Positions 41,801 through 45,537 of a DNA stretch of 64,000 nt are shown here, piece after piece. Origin of the DNA: Siphonodentalium dalli (Eukaryota; Mollusca; Scaphopoda; Gadilida; Siphonodentaliidae); NCBI GenBank assembly GCA_032622095.1, contig CP136063.1, positions 24,680,987 through 24,744,986 on the forward strand. The letters are read 5' to 3'. The notes beneath the pieces were generated by a model that saw only the letters and a program-made list of their open reading frames with translations, was not told where the DNA came from and searched no databases. The position numbers were made by a program, and so were the translations under genes. Positions within the stretch are counted from its first letter, which is position 1, and every line of letters starts with the position of its first letter.

Positions 41801-41803
41801 TAG
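5804..41803 (+). CDS. ADGRV1: ADGRV1 (VLGR1/GPR98) adhesion GPCR, C-terminal part
   Basis: Twelve exons joined 5804-5867, 6872-6952, 16656-16786, 19084-19294, 21357-21461, 21866-22006, 22852-22933, 26116-26233, 26752-26909, 27643-27764, 34064-34237 and 41528-41803 give an uninterrupted 553-codon frame; every junction is GT..AG and phase-matched. Numbering from the first full codon: extracellular end 1-92, GPS about 93-140 with cleavage triad H132-L133-T134, seven helices about 150-417, cytoplasmic tail 418-553. The phrases NYWKILVLNDEHTDRK, PQWQAYDDIYRG and LTWMWGGLHMTY match the seven-helix domain of vertebrate ADGRV1 as I remember it, more closely than any other adhesion GPCR I know. In vertebrates this giant receptor forms ankle links at the base of hair-cell stereocilia and the periciliary membrane of photoreceptors, bound to usherin, whirlin and PDZD7. 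The gene starts upstream of the window. Ortholog identity is from recalled family sequence, not a search. Confidence 0.9.
5945..6350. mobile_element. Hairpin MITE in intron
   Basis: 6091-6138 (GGATGTTGATTTTG... TTGGTCTGA) is the near-perfect reverse complement of 6183-6233, with a loop of about 45 bases. Outer flanks 5950-5980 and 6318-6350 (ACATCACATGACGTAAATG) also pair. The small frames read on both strands are products of this symmetry, not genes. Confidence 0.8.
6872..6952 (+). CDS. ADGRV1: ADGRV1 extracellular exon (residues 22-48)
   Basis: Acceptor TTTTTCTTTCAG, donor AAG|GTAAGA, phase 0 at both ends, 27 codons beginning CFDFHVIEYTSEQWF. Follows the preceding exon across a 1-kb intron that holds the 5945-6350 MITE. 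Expected to be part of the GAIN subdomain upstream of the GPS; no catalytic residue lies here. A 9.7-kb intron filled by a composite repeat follows. Confidence 0.8.
7085..7500 (+). repeat. Dispersed repeat, copy 1
   Basis: Contains tandem degenerate units around TTTGTCCGAGCTTGTATTCC and GGGAATCTGTGCACATG. The same units occur in reverse complement at 23105-23540, so this is an interspersed repeat family. 7500-7980 is intron with nothing further recognisable. Confidence 0.7.
9071..9675. mobile_element. 605-bp insertion in the left palindrome arm
   Basis: The right arm reads straight through the equivalent point (13140-13160: ...GAATTGGAATATTCATAGATAATGG), so it is the empty site. The insert carries two direct copies of a GGCCGCTTCAGCGTGCATCA phrase (9160 and 9270) and ends in a strong hairpin at 9529-9672. 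I could not identify a target-site duplication with certainty. Confidence 0.75.
9529..9672. repeat. Long hairpin inside the 605-bp insertion
   Basis: 9529-9597 (GGAGATAAACGTACCCTGTT...) is almost the exact reverse complement of 9601-9672, with a loop of only a few bases (stem about 68 bp). Stem-loop of a MITE; a transcript would fold into a long duplex. Confidence 0.85.
10496..12029. other. Spacer between palindrome arms
   Basis: About 1.5 kb without a convincing gene. It contains no paired arm, no tandem repeat and only short frames with no recognisable protein. From 11960 the sequence again resembles the palindrome family (GGCCATATTGGATGCCATC). Confidence 0.4.
12030..13795 (-). repeat. Right arm of the giant inverted repeat
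   Basis: Reverse complement of 8455-10495 without the 605-bp insertion. 12080-12305 is an additional, more diverged copy of the 12306-12530 segment, so the right arm begins with an internal tandem duplication (the CCGTAAGTGTACRAAATGATG phrase occurs twice). Confidence 0.85.
14114..15198. mobile_element. hAT-type non-autonomous element
   Basis: Ends TAGGGGTGCCACGATTAATC (14114) and CAATAATCGTGGCACCTCTA (to 15198) form terminal inverted repeats; subterminal DNA is full of ATCGATTA repeats on both sides. hAT elements typically begin with this kind of RGGGGTGCC end and make 8-bp target duplications; the flanks GTTTTGG and GTTTTCG are only an approximate duplication. No transposase frame in the 1.08 kb. 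Confidence 0.75.
15199..16344. other. Intronic DNA, no gene seen
   Basis: Part of the composite element at 7983-16553. Only short frames, none with recognisable protein character. Near 16120-16190 there are several CACGTG and ATCATGTGAC E-box-like hexamers, a chance-level observation. Confidence 0.35.
16656..16786 (+). CDS. ADGRV1: ADGRV1 exon before the GPS (residues 49-92)
   Basis: Acceptor TATTGGTTTCTCCAG and donor CACA|GTAAGT. Phase 0 in, phase 2 out; 43 codons beginning IISFGLKDRSSS, and the last codon (CAG, Gln) is completed by the next exon. Hydrophilic with alternating hydrophobics (ATFTINIPED), consistent with beta-strands of the GAIN subdomain B that packs against the GPS. It lies 103 bp after the composite element and 26 bp before a small MITE. 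Confidence 0.85.
16813..17021. mobile_element. Small piggyBac-type MITE (209 bp)
   Basis: TTCA|CCCTTTCTATACT at the left and AGTGTAGAAAGGG|TTAA at the right: terminal inverted repeats beginning CCC next to a TTAA-like target, as in piggyBac elements. Related copies lie at 32279-32526 and, with different internal sequence, 44916-45247. It starts 26 bp downstream of an ADGRV1 donor site. Confidence 0.65.
17022..17536. other. Intronic DNA, no gene seen
   Basis: About 500 bp without recognisable coding, RNA or repeat structure. Confidence 0.4.
17537..18845. mobile_element. TIR element of 1.3 kb, non-autonomous
   Basis: Left end TAAGGGGTGGTGTCATAATT and right end, read on the other strand, TTAGGGGCAACATCATAATT, both followed by AATTCGGTA, form terminal inverted repeats of about 28 bp. 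Subterminal regions on both sides repeat TTACCGGTAAT-like words. No transposase frame. Superfamily uncertain. Confidence 0.75.
19084..19294 (+). CDS. ADGRV1: ADGRV1 GPS and start of TM1 (residues 92-162)
   Basis: Acceptor CTACTGCAG and donor CATG|GTAAGA; 1 base plus 70 codons. It encodes the GPS motif: C93, W103, C110, then C128-S-C130-K-H-L-T-H-Y-A. The cleavage triad is H132-L133-T134, where adhesion GPCRs self-cleave between Leu and Thr/Ser, so the site looks competent. Residues just after the cut are TH-YAVKVKSE, the tethered-agonist (Stachel) region. The exon ends inside TM1 (YPIWFFVSCFICM). The neighbouring intron starts with a hairpin MITE 20 bp past the donor. Confidence 0.95.
19314..19445. 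mobile_element. Hairpin MITE just after the GPS exon
   Basis: AAGAAATAAAAACACTGCGC at 19314 pairs with the complement of 19391-19445 over about 50 bp; the loop is about 25 bases. It begins 20 bp downstream of the donor at 19295. Confidence 0.8.
19532..21015 (+). mobile_element. Pearl-like element with ~165-bp core repeats
   Basis: Begins with a hairpin at 19536-19565 (AGCTCAACTTTACTTTGTAA then AGTTTGAGCT) and ends with AAGTTGAGCTGCAGTGTCAT and the hairpin AGTGTCATTGACACT at 20995-21009. Between them a core of about 165 bp repeats some eight times; landmarks are GGCTACAGG, AAATTTGTCATGG, GTAGATGGGAACGAGTCATT and AGCAGCCATCTTGGATTTTA. Pearl elements of bivalves share this plan (unique ends around tandem ~160-bp cores) and are held to be Helitron-related; the assignment here is by architecture. 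Second copy at 31212-32155, fragments at 30491 and 61800. Confidence 0.75.
21357..21461 (+). CDS. ADGRV1: ADGRV1 exon: TM1 end, ICL1, TM2 start (163-197)
   Basis: Acceptor TATACTTCCAG, donor CAA|GTGAGT, phase 0 both sides, 35 codons (AFLLLAIVTHHMY...MATQ). AFLLLAIV finishes TM1; FSAGLNMHMCFAAMATQ opens TM2. Intron positions inside helices are retained on both sides. Confidence 0.92.
21866..22006 (+). CDS. ADGRV1: ADGRV1 exon: TM2 end, ECL1, TM3 (198-244)
   Basis: Acceptor TTTTATTTCAG, donor CAG|GTAAGG, phase 0 both sides, 47 codons. VCYVVAAY ends TM2. C223 at the top of TM3 (RCIVMGIFMQYFFLAQFTWI) is the conserved cysteine that in this family pairs with one in ECL2, here C312. The QYFFLAQFTW stretch corresponds to the conserved TM3 core of adhesion GPCRs. 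Confidence 0.93.
22007..22851. other. Intron, no gene seen
   Basis: 845-bp intron. The frame open from 22007 leaves coding character at once. 22690-22850 stays open in one frame but adds nothing that fits the receptor, and the acceptor TACTTTCTTCAG at 22851 gives the phase-correct continuation. Confidence 0.6.
22852..22933 (+). CDS. ADGRV1: ADGRV1 exon: ICL2 and start of TM4 (245-271)
   Basis: Acceptor TACTTTCTTCAG, donor TGGG|GTGAGT, phase 0 in, phase 1 out. TLNYWKILVLNDEHTDRKYM is the intracellular loop 2 signature most diagnostic for ADGRV1 (NDEHT then basic residues); YMVYFLTGW begins TM4. An earlier AG at 22812 or in-frame extension to 22699 is possible but would insert unrelated residues. 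Confidence 0.93.
23105..23540 (-). repeat. Dispersed repeat, copy 2
   Basis: Reverse complement of the 7085-7500 family, with three degenerate internal units (GAAAGCTCGGACAAAATTAT; GCACAGGTTCCCAT). Confidence 0.7.
23782..25654. mobile_element. hAT-like element carrying a nested Helitron
   Basis: Ends TAGTGCTGGGACGGTT (23782) and CCGTCCAAGCACTA (to 25654) are inverted repeats; flanks CATGTGGG and CATGCGGA fit an 8-bp target duplication with two changes. Subterminal repeats AACCGGTTAACC and CCAACCGGTTGAC support one element. It is split by the Helitron at 24066-24684. No transposase frame found. Confidence 0.75.
24066..24684 (-). mobile_element. Non-autonomous Helitron, nested
   Basis: On the minus strand: host A, 5' end TCTCATATATATTTTGAAGA, a (TCTG/TTTG)n tract, then 122-bp tandem units (AGATCTCGGAAACGGGTGGA; TGCGCATGCGCAG), 3' hairpin AGCCCGGACAACGTCGGGCT, then CATCGG and CTAG, host T. 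TC...hairpin...CTAG between A and T are the Helitron hallmarks. The long open frames across it arise because 122-bp units shift frame regularly; they are not proteins. Confidence 0.88.
25655..26115. other. Intron end, no gene seen
   Basis: Plain intronic sequence between the hAT-like element and the next exon. Confidence 0.5.
26116..26233 (+). CDS. ADGRV1: ADGRV1 exon: TM4 and ECL2 start (272-311)
   Basis: Acceptor TTCATTTCAG, donor ACAT|GTTAGT (non-standard T at +3 but the only choice that keeps phase). Phase 1 in, phase 2 out. With the previous exon it restores GWGLPIIIVALFY, the GWGLP motif typical of TM4 in adhesion GPCRs. The hydrophilic YEFTEMPYDFIFGDVNNRGD is the first part of extracellular loop 2. 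Confidence 0.92.
26403..26562. mobile_element. Pogo-like MITE, complete (160 bp)
   Basis: Flanked by TA on both sides. Terminal repeats CAGTAATGCTCTAATTAATC and its complement extend inward to make arms of about 65 bp, ending around ATGGGTAACTTTTCAGG. CAGTAAT ends and TA duplications are typical of pogo/Tigger-type Tc1/mariner elements. Other copies: 74-190 and 45383-45537. Confidence 0.88.
26752..26909 (+). CDS. ADGRV1: ADGRV1 exon: ECL2 Cys, TM5, ICL3 (311-363)
   Basis: Acceptor CTGTTTTTCAG, donor AATG|GTAAGC, phase 2 in, phase 1 out. C312 is the loop-2 cysteine expected to bond with C223. GGVVLPALLILAIVAGIF is TM5. PQWQAYDDIYRG (347-358) in intracellular loop 3 is a strong ADGRV1 signature. 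Confidence 0.95.
27037..27262 (+). repeat. 56-bp tandem repeat, four copies
   Basis: TGTCCAAGCACCCAAAAAGC recurs at 27039, 27095, 27151 and 27207, with the first three units identical. Small intronic minisatellite. Confidence 0.95.
27643..27764 (+). CDS. ADGRV1: ADGRV1 exon: TM6, ECL3, TM7 start (364-404)
   Basis: Acceptor TTTTGTTGCAG, donor CAG|GTACAT (weak), phase 1 in, phase 0 out. IRMLLCFWTIIALTWMWGGL is TM6; HMTYAQEW is the very short third extracellular loop; MLILFVVFNILQ opens TM7, ending at the conserved LQ of the family's SLQG motif, split by the intron. Confidence 0.95.
27980..29048 (+). mobile_element. Helitron-family element, 5' end unclear
   Basis: Contains two direct copies (27985-28330 and 28370-28790) of a body starting near GATTGAGCTCAAATTTCGTA, then a very AT-rich patch (28880-29000), and ends with hairpin CGCCAGTGGCG, AACCTG and CTAG at 29045-29048. 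The end matches that of 29550-30220, so both are one family. The next Helitron starts at the very next base. Confidence 0.65.
29049..29549 (+). mobile_element. Non-autonomous Helitron (501 bp)
   Basis: TCTCATATATATTTTGAAGA at the 5' end, TTTG/TCTG tract, two to three 122-bp type units, 3' hairpin AGCCCGGACAACGTCGGGCT, CATCGG, CTAG. Same family as 24066-24684. Directly joined to a Helitron on each side with no base between. Confidence 0.9.
29550..30220 (+). mobile_element. Non-autonomous Helitron, second family (671 bp)
   Basis: 5' TCTACTATATATTTTGAGAC, 3' hairpin CCCGCCAGTGGCGGG, then CTAATCTG and CTAG followed by host T. Starts immediately after the CTAG of the preceding Helitron. Internal DNA has repeated GACCTTGGGCGATATYTC phrases. 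Confidence 0.85.
30224..30355. repeat. Small inverted repeat
   Basis: TATATAAGAGAATGCACTGG at 30228 and 30330 and its complement CCAATGCATTCT at 30280-30295 form short snap-back repeats; likely MITE debris. Confidence 0.5.
30491..31110 (-). mobile_element. Degenerate pearl-like element
   Basis: AGTGTCAGTGACACT and TAGCTGAACTTGG at the left are the minus-strand end of the family at 19532-21015; core fragments (ATGGCTGCCAGCAGCCAT, TTAGTCATGCAAAGA) follow in reverse. The other end is not resolved. Confidence 0.6.
31212..32155 (+). mobile_element. Pearl-like element, second full copy
   Basis: Starts TTTTTAGCTCAACTTTACTT and ends AGTTGAGCTTCAGTGTCAT with hairpin AGTGTCATTGACACT at 32137-32151. 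About five core units (CATCCGATCATCACCAAACT, ATGGATCTTCGGGGTGACCT, TCTTGGATTTTACTCT). Cores resemble those of 19532-21015 but form a separate subfamily. Confidence 0.75.
32279..32526. mobile_element. Small piggyBac-type MITE (248 bp)
   Basis: TTAA|CCCTTTATTTACTAAATACT on the left and CAGTATAGAAAGAG|TTAT on the right. Same family as 16813-17021. Confidence 0.6.
32557..33068 (+). mobile_element. Helitron, first of a chain of three
   Basis: Host A then TCTCATATATATTTTGAAGA, TCTG tract, three 122-bp type units, hairpin AGCCCGGACAACGTCGGGC, CATCGG and CTA; the final G is absent where the next Helitron begins. Confidence 0.88.
33069..33551 (+). mobile_element. Helitron, second of the chain
   Basis: TCTCATATATATTTTAAAGA start and hairpin AGCCCGGACAACGTCGGGCT, CATCGG, CTAG end (33548-33551). 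Same family as the preceding one. The opposite-strand frames here come from the repeat units. Confidence 0.88.
33552..34037 (+). mobile_element. Helitron, third of the chain, next to an exon
   Basis: Starts TCTATTATATATTTTGGAAC directly after the previous CTAG, has three internal units of about 120 bp (AATTTGGTATGTAGGCCTAC) and ends AGCCCGGACAAATTCGGGC, ACATCAG, CTAG at 34034-34037. A different family with the same hairpin type. Only 26 bp separate it from the ADGRV1 exon at 34064. Confidence 0.88.
34064..34237 (+). CDS. ADGRV1: ADGRV1 exon: end of TM7 and proximal tail (405-462)
   Basis: Acceptor CTTGCCTTTTCAG, donor GAG|GTAAGT, phase 0 both sides, 58 codons. GVVALIFYVII completes TM7 after the LQ of the previous exon (LQG motif). 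RMPCCGVQKSS follows: two cysteines at the helix-8 position could be palmitoylated. The rest is a Ser/Tyr-rich cytoplasmic tail. Confidence 0.93.
34238..35504. other. Intron, no gene or repeat recognised
   Basis: About 1.27 kb of AT-rich intron. 34560-34700 has a short inverted relation (AAACGTCCGGTGTGATTTT and AACGTCCAAAATCACAC) that may be a small MITE. Confidence 0.4.
35505..36760. mobile_element. TIR element split by a piggyBac-type element
   Basis: Left end CCTTAAGGGAAGCCGAACTG (about 35500) is mirrored by CAGTTCGGGCTTCCC at 35752-35765, and AATTATAATTAATTTTTCC at 35481 by its complement at 36704. The right mirror copy is interrupted exactly at TTAA by 35770-36698. The left body (35525-35690) recurs on the minus strand at 41220-41400. 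Confidence 0.7.
35770..36698. mobile_element. piggyBac-type non-autonomous element (929 bp)
   Basis: TTAA|CCCTTTGAACCCTGGC at the left and GGCCAGCCGGGTTCAAAGGG|TTAA at the right: CCC-starting inverted repeats and exact TTAA duplications, the piggyBac signature. No transposase frame. Confidence 0.9.
37100..38860. repeat. Complex repeat with several internal copies
   Basis: A block with phrases GGTTGGCTGGTGCGCTGTTG, CGACTAGTCTTCCCCACCCA, GGGGCATTCGCCCTTGA and CTTTCCAGGGGGACAAGTCC occurs whole or in part at 37120-37270, 37740-37930, 38300-38400 and 38690-38850. Open frames on both strands here are products of its GC-rich composition; none resembles a known protein. Confidence 0.6.
38890..39290 (+). 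repeat. ~150-bp tandem repeat, about 2.5 copies
   Basis: GCCAGATAATCA(A)TTGGATATG, GAGCCATGTTTYGGACTCT and ATATAAAGGCATTTGATGTAA recur at 38920-39020, 39070-39180 and, degenerate, 39220-39310. Confidence 0.7.
39772..40104 (+). pseudogene. Unidentified coding-like fragment in ADGRV1 intron
   Basis: One frame reads WETQYAFWYQVHIGYGDLAG QWALIKALIP... from about 39823 to a TAA at 39990. A second, after TTTGCAG at 40011, reads AWIRESHAAKLNGVIAKKQT and stops at 40102. Both have protein-like composition unlike nearby repeat frames. I do not recognise the family. They do not join in frame by an obvious intron, there is no promoter or start, and the segment cannot be an ADGRV1 exon because it has stops where phase 0 passage is needed. 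Most likely a captured or retroposed gene fragment, or chance. Confidence 0.3.
40105..41070. other. Intron, no gene seen
   Basis: AT-rich intronic DNA without recognised repeats; short frames on both strands lack any protein character. Confidence 0.4.
41100..41420 (-). mobile_element. Second copy of the 35505-type element
   Basis: Reverse complement of 35525-35690 (ATATGGATTATATCTCCGGC, GCCCGTTTATTGCC) with end TTCAGTGAGAGCTTTCCTTG, which itself matches the 36745-36775 sequence. The identical peptide in both copies comes from the repeat, not a gene. Confidence 0.7.
41528..41803 (+). CDS. ADGRV1: ADGRV1 last exon: distal tail and PDZ ligand (463-553)
   Basis: Acceptor TTCTGTTTTCAG, phase 0, 91 codons then TAG at 41801-41803. 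Hydrophilic, Ser/Thr/acidic tail with no membrane segment. It ends ...ISISDTHL: Thr at -2 and Leu at 0 make a class I PDZ-binding motif, the feature through which vertebrate ADGRV1 binds whirlin, harmonin and PDZD7. Continuous codon use and the preserved end argue that the tail is functional. The 3' UTR end is not resolved: the first AATAAA is at 42190-42195, inside a repeat, and another is at 44370. Confidence 0.93.
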   Translation, partial: KWEKESSASGHMKVKRAFPSMNNIYVTPPMAYRTSEASSENKDFEYMITTLKDEHVYTPSDGSLEVDNLSDISSKFDRFETKRISISDTHL

Positions 41804-42104
41804 AAAATATTTTTTTTTTTTTAGTAAATTGTTAGTGAGATTTTATTGGTCGTCACCACAAGATTTTGCAACTAGGAAAAAAAATTGGTATTTGGAAACC
41901 AAGACTGATTATATCTCGTCAATGGGATTTAAATATCTTAGACTGACAACCTGATTTTCTGGCCAAGCTGTTCTTGAAAGGCAGTTTATGAGTGTAAACA
42001 TGTCTGGTTCATGCTGTTGTGAGGTATATTTGTGCAGATTGACTGACGATCATACCACAATTGCCAGGAACTTTAAATTTGTTTTCCTATTGTTATACTC
42101 GAGC

Positions 42105-42600
42105 CTAAAAATATGGTGCCAGACATTTGCAGAATGAGGTCCACAGAAGGTGAATTTAGTAACACTACCCCACGCAGCGAGCTAGCATCAATAAATTCAC
42201 CCTCTGAGGACCTGACCTGATTCTGCTGAGGCCTCATCTTCTCTGGAAAGTATTATTACTAATATCAAATTAACAAGTTTTTTAGAAACTTATTTAGAAA
42301 TTATTTATTTTTTATTATTTTAGTATCTCTATATCCCCAAATTGGCAGACAACACAATGCTTAATTGAGGTGCCCAAAATTGGCCACTGGGTGCACATCA
42401 CCATCGTCACCATATGGAAACTTAAATCTGAGTCTAGCAGAAGTAGTAGGGACTCTAAGGTCCCAAAAATGACCATGTAGAATCAGGTCCCCAGAGGATG
42501 AATTTGGTGATGCTAGCACACTGTGCGGGGTAGCATCACTATATTCACCCTCTGGGGACCTCATTTTGCAAATGTCCAGCACTATATTCTGAGGCCTGGT
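42105..42600. repeat. Interspersed repeat, two copies
   Basis: GCCAGACATTTGCAGAATGA and GGTCCNCAGAGGRTGAATTT pair with AAATTCACCCTCTGGGGACC as imperfect inverted repeats at 42110-42240 and 42475-42590. The same family recurs at 54960-55530. Confidence 0.65.
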
Positions 42601-43399
42601 TGTTATACTAAGTCACGTTTGTTCTGCAATTCAATAAGCATGAATTTTCAATCTTGTGAACCTGAGTTCCAAAATTTCAAAAGCTGAAAGTGATGACCAA
42701 TTCAGAGTTAGTGAGACTTGAGGGACAGCTGATTCATAGTTCCGAAAGCTGATACTTTGCAAGAAATATTTGCTAATATTTTTATATATTTATACTGCGA
42801 CGTGTCTGGGATATATTTTACATTTGTCTGTTGTGCATTTCAATTTCACTCTGATATTTAATTATTTCCATATTTCATTCCAAGTCTACTCCATCATGGC
42901 GTTTATCGCCCTAATGACATATTTTCTTTTGATAAAACAGGACTCGTATATATTCCAATATTTTCAGTTTGAGGGGGGAGGGGGTTGTAGGAGGTTGGGG
43001 TGATTTAAATTTGCTGGCCATTATACCAAACCCCTGATTAAGTGGTCTTGCTAATTTGCTATGATATTGGTTGGTCTGCCTGATTTAGTTCGGTGAACAA
43101 TTAAGAAATTTTGACTGGAGGTTTACCATCAGGAGTTATTTTAAAGGAGGGCCCATGATATTTCCATTCTAGAGTTATCCTTCGTTAATCATGGTTAATC
43201 TGGAAATAATCCACATAGATATATATCTCAGCCATGGTTTGCTGGATGCCAACAAAATTTGGTTTGGAGGTTCGCCATCAGGAGTGCTTTCAAAATAGTG
43301 ACCAATTATGTTTGCATTTTCCATCTAGAGTTTAATGATTATTTGTCCATCTGCCCATTAGCTATAGGATCTCAAATGAAATTTGGTATCAATGTTCAT
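42601..43399. other. No gene seen; degenerate repeat at 43100-43330
   Basis: Mostly plain AT-rich sequence downstream of ADGRV1. 43100-43330 contains two units sharing TTTGGAGGTTYRCCATCAGG. An 18-base G-rich patch lies at 42970. Confidence 0.4.
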
Positions 43400-43680
43400 C
43401 ATCACCTTTGCTGCTAAATGACACTATGACGTCGTGTGCTGGACTTTACATTATTGCCATATTTCCAGTGTAACGGAAATATCATAAGAACCTTAAAACT
43501 GACTCAGTTGAAAGGCTATTATCGTTCACTGTCGTGGAACATCATACACTGTTTGAAAGATAGTTATTCCGATGCACCAATCTTTTGAGTTCCAGTTATG
43601 AATAATGGTCTACAGCTGGTGTGCTGAATTAGGTCAGTAGGTTCTACGGACCACATAGCACACAACATGCACTTTTATGT
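43400..43680 (+). repeat. Dispersed repeat, copy 1
   Basis: Shares ACTGACTCAGTTGAAAGGCT, ATCATACACTGTT and GTGTGCTGAATTAGGTC with 59540-59760; 32165-32240 is a shorter relative. Probably an old MITE family. Confidence 0.65.
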
Positions 43681-44911
43681 CTGTAATAGTTATGTTACGT
43701 AGCAGCGAAGATGTTATGAGTTATTCATTTTGGTTCAATTTATATTTGGGTTCCGTCCTCAAATCTACCATGGTGGGAATATTCCAACAACCTCTTGATG
43801 ATATATCATCCCTAGCTCTTTGTTAACTGAGCAGATTCCCCAAGCTAAACTTGAAGCTAGGCTGAACTAAACACCCACTCATAATTTAGTTTCTACATGT
43901 ACTTACAACTAAGTGGCAATTCATACCTGTTAAAGATAGAGTATCTCTTCTGGGCCACAATTGCAACAAAATTTTTATAAAACACGATTTCAAGACATAA
44001 TTAAGCGGTTTATTTCTGATGCAGCTGAGCGTAATTCGCAGTGAAATCTAACAAGATAGCCCCTTTTCTATCCCTGCTAGAAGGTAGTTTTATGTGAGGA
44101 AAATTCTAAGTAATATTGATCTTATTACACCCAATAATCTATTTAAGACTTGCTTGGAAGAGATACACCATCTTTAATTAAGTTCCTTGGACAACTATAG
44201 TAATAAAGGAAACAGGGTATATTTTCATGTAAATATAATTTATTTCTTCCATTCAATGTGCAATATTATATTTCAATTTTTTTTTATATACAAAAATTTA
44301 TTTTTACACATTTTTTTGTTTTTATTTACATGTTTATCACAGATTATTTCATGTTGCATTATTAATCGGCAATAAAGTTTGTATGTCACAACCAAGAGTT
44401 GATCCTCCATCTCTTAGGATGAGTGTGTAGACTAATGTATATAACAGGTAGACTGAAGATTCCATTGTCACCATATCCACTTGAGATATCATTCTGACTG
44501 GCTCCAACGTCACATTCGATTGACCATATCATTGCTAAAGTGAAACGTCCAGGGTTGGATAGCATATGCATGGAACATTCAATTTTAACACATTCAATAC
44601 TAATGGTTTCTTCACTCAGTTGTAAAGTGGAATGGTCTTCCATTTGTTGAATTTATCTTCTGAATATTTCTTAAGGGAACTACTTATTGATCAGTATTCA
44701 GTACAGAAAGGGTTAAAATAGTGTTTATAAGTAAACCCAACCCTTACAACAAGGTCTACACCACATGTCTATCGGACAGGAAACGGGATATGAATTACTC
44801 CAAACAATGGGCATGTTCAGACGACAGACAATACGAGTCAAGATGGAGTCCTATTTATTGGAGGGAAACATTTCCTAAGGGATAACTACTCATCAATGAG
44901 TATAGAAAGTG
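43681..44911. other. No gene seen
   Basis: AT-rich sequence. A polyadenylation-like AATAAAG lies at 44370. 44660-44720 and 44865-44915 are related direct copies (CTAAGGGA(T)AACTACT...CAGTATAGAAAG). Confidence 0.4.
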
Positions 44912-44915
44912 TTAA

Positions 44916-45247
44916 CCCTTTGGAGAGTATATATAACGTCATATACATGACGTCATGAGTAAATTTAACGTCAACGTCATAGCAATAATTATTAACAAGT
45001 TCGGGTCAAAAGGGTCCAATAATTCGTTTTAATTTATGTGCATTTTCTGTTAATGTGGGGTTATCATAATCAATTGCACTTATACATTTGGGACATTATA
45101 TTAATTAAAATAACTCCTAAATCATTTATTAATCAGATGATTTATTGAAGTTATGTCTACATAAAGTAATACTTCCTGAAACGACATATATGTCGTTCTA
45201 CTCCTCAACTGATAGACGACATATATGTTGTTCTACTCGCCAAAGGG
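44916..45247. mobile_element. piggyBac-type MITE (332 bp)
   Basis: TTAA|CCCTTTGGAGAGTATATA and ACTCGCCAAAGGG|TTAA, exact TTAA on both sides. Subterminal ACGACATATAT repeats at both ends. Confidence 0.85.
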
Positions 45248-45382
45248 TTAATCTTGGATTGCATGTAGATTGGAAACACTTCAATTCACGCAATTTTTTT
45301 TCTCGCTTTTTCAATTCCTGGATAAATGAGGTAAGTAGATGTGACAGCCACCTACACTATCAATACTTTATAACAAATGATA

Positions 45383-45537
45383 CAGTAATACCCTAAATAA
45401 GCGACTCCTTGACCCCAGCAGAATTATGGGTAATTTTTCAGGATTTAGTCGGAAATATGGCTTGAGAGCTTTCCGATGAATGGCAACAAGCCATATTTCT
45501 GCTGTGATTAAGGAGTCGATTATTTAGGGTATTATTG
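45383..45537. mobile_element. Pogo-like MITE, third copy (155 bp)
   Basis: TA|CAGTAATACCCTAAATAAGC on the left; right end TATTTAGGGTATTATTG. Internal phrase CAGCAGAATTATGGGTAATT identifies the family of 26403-26562. One arm has lost part of its complement. Confidence 0.8.
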
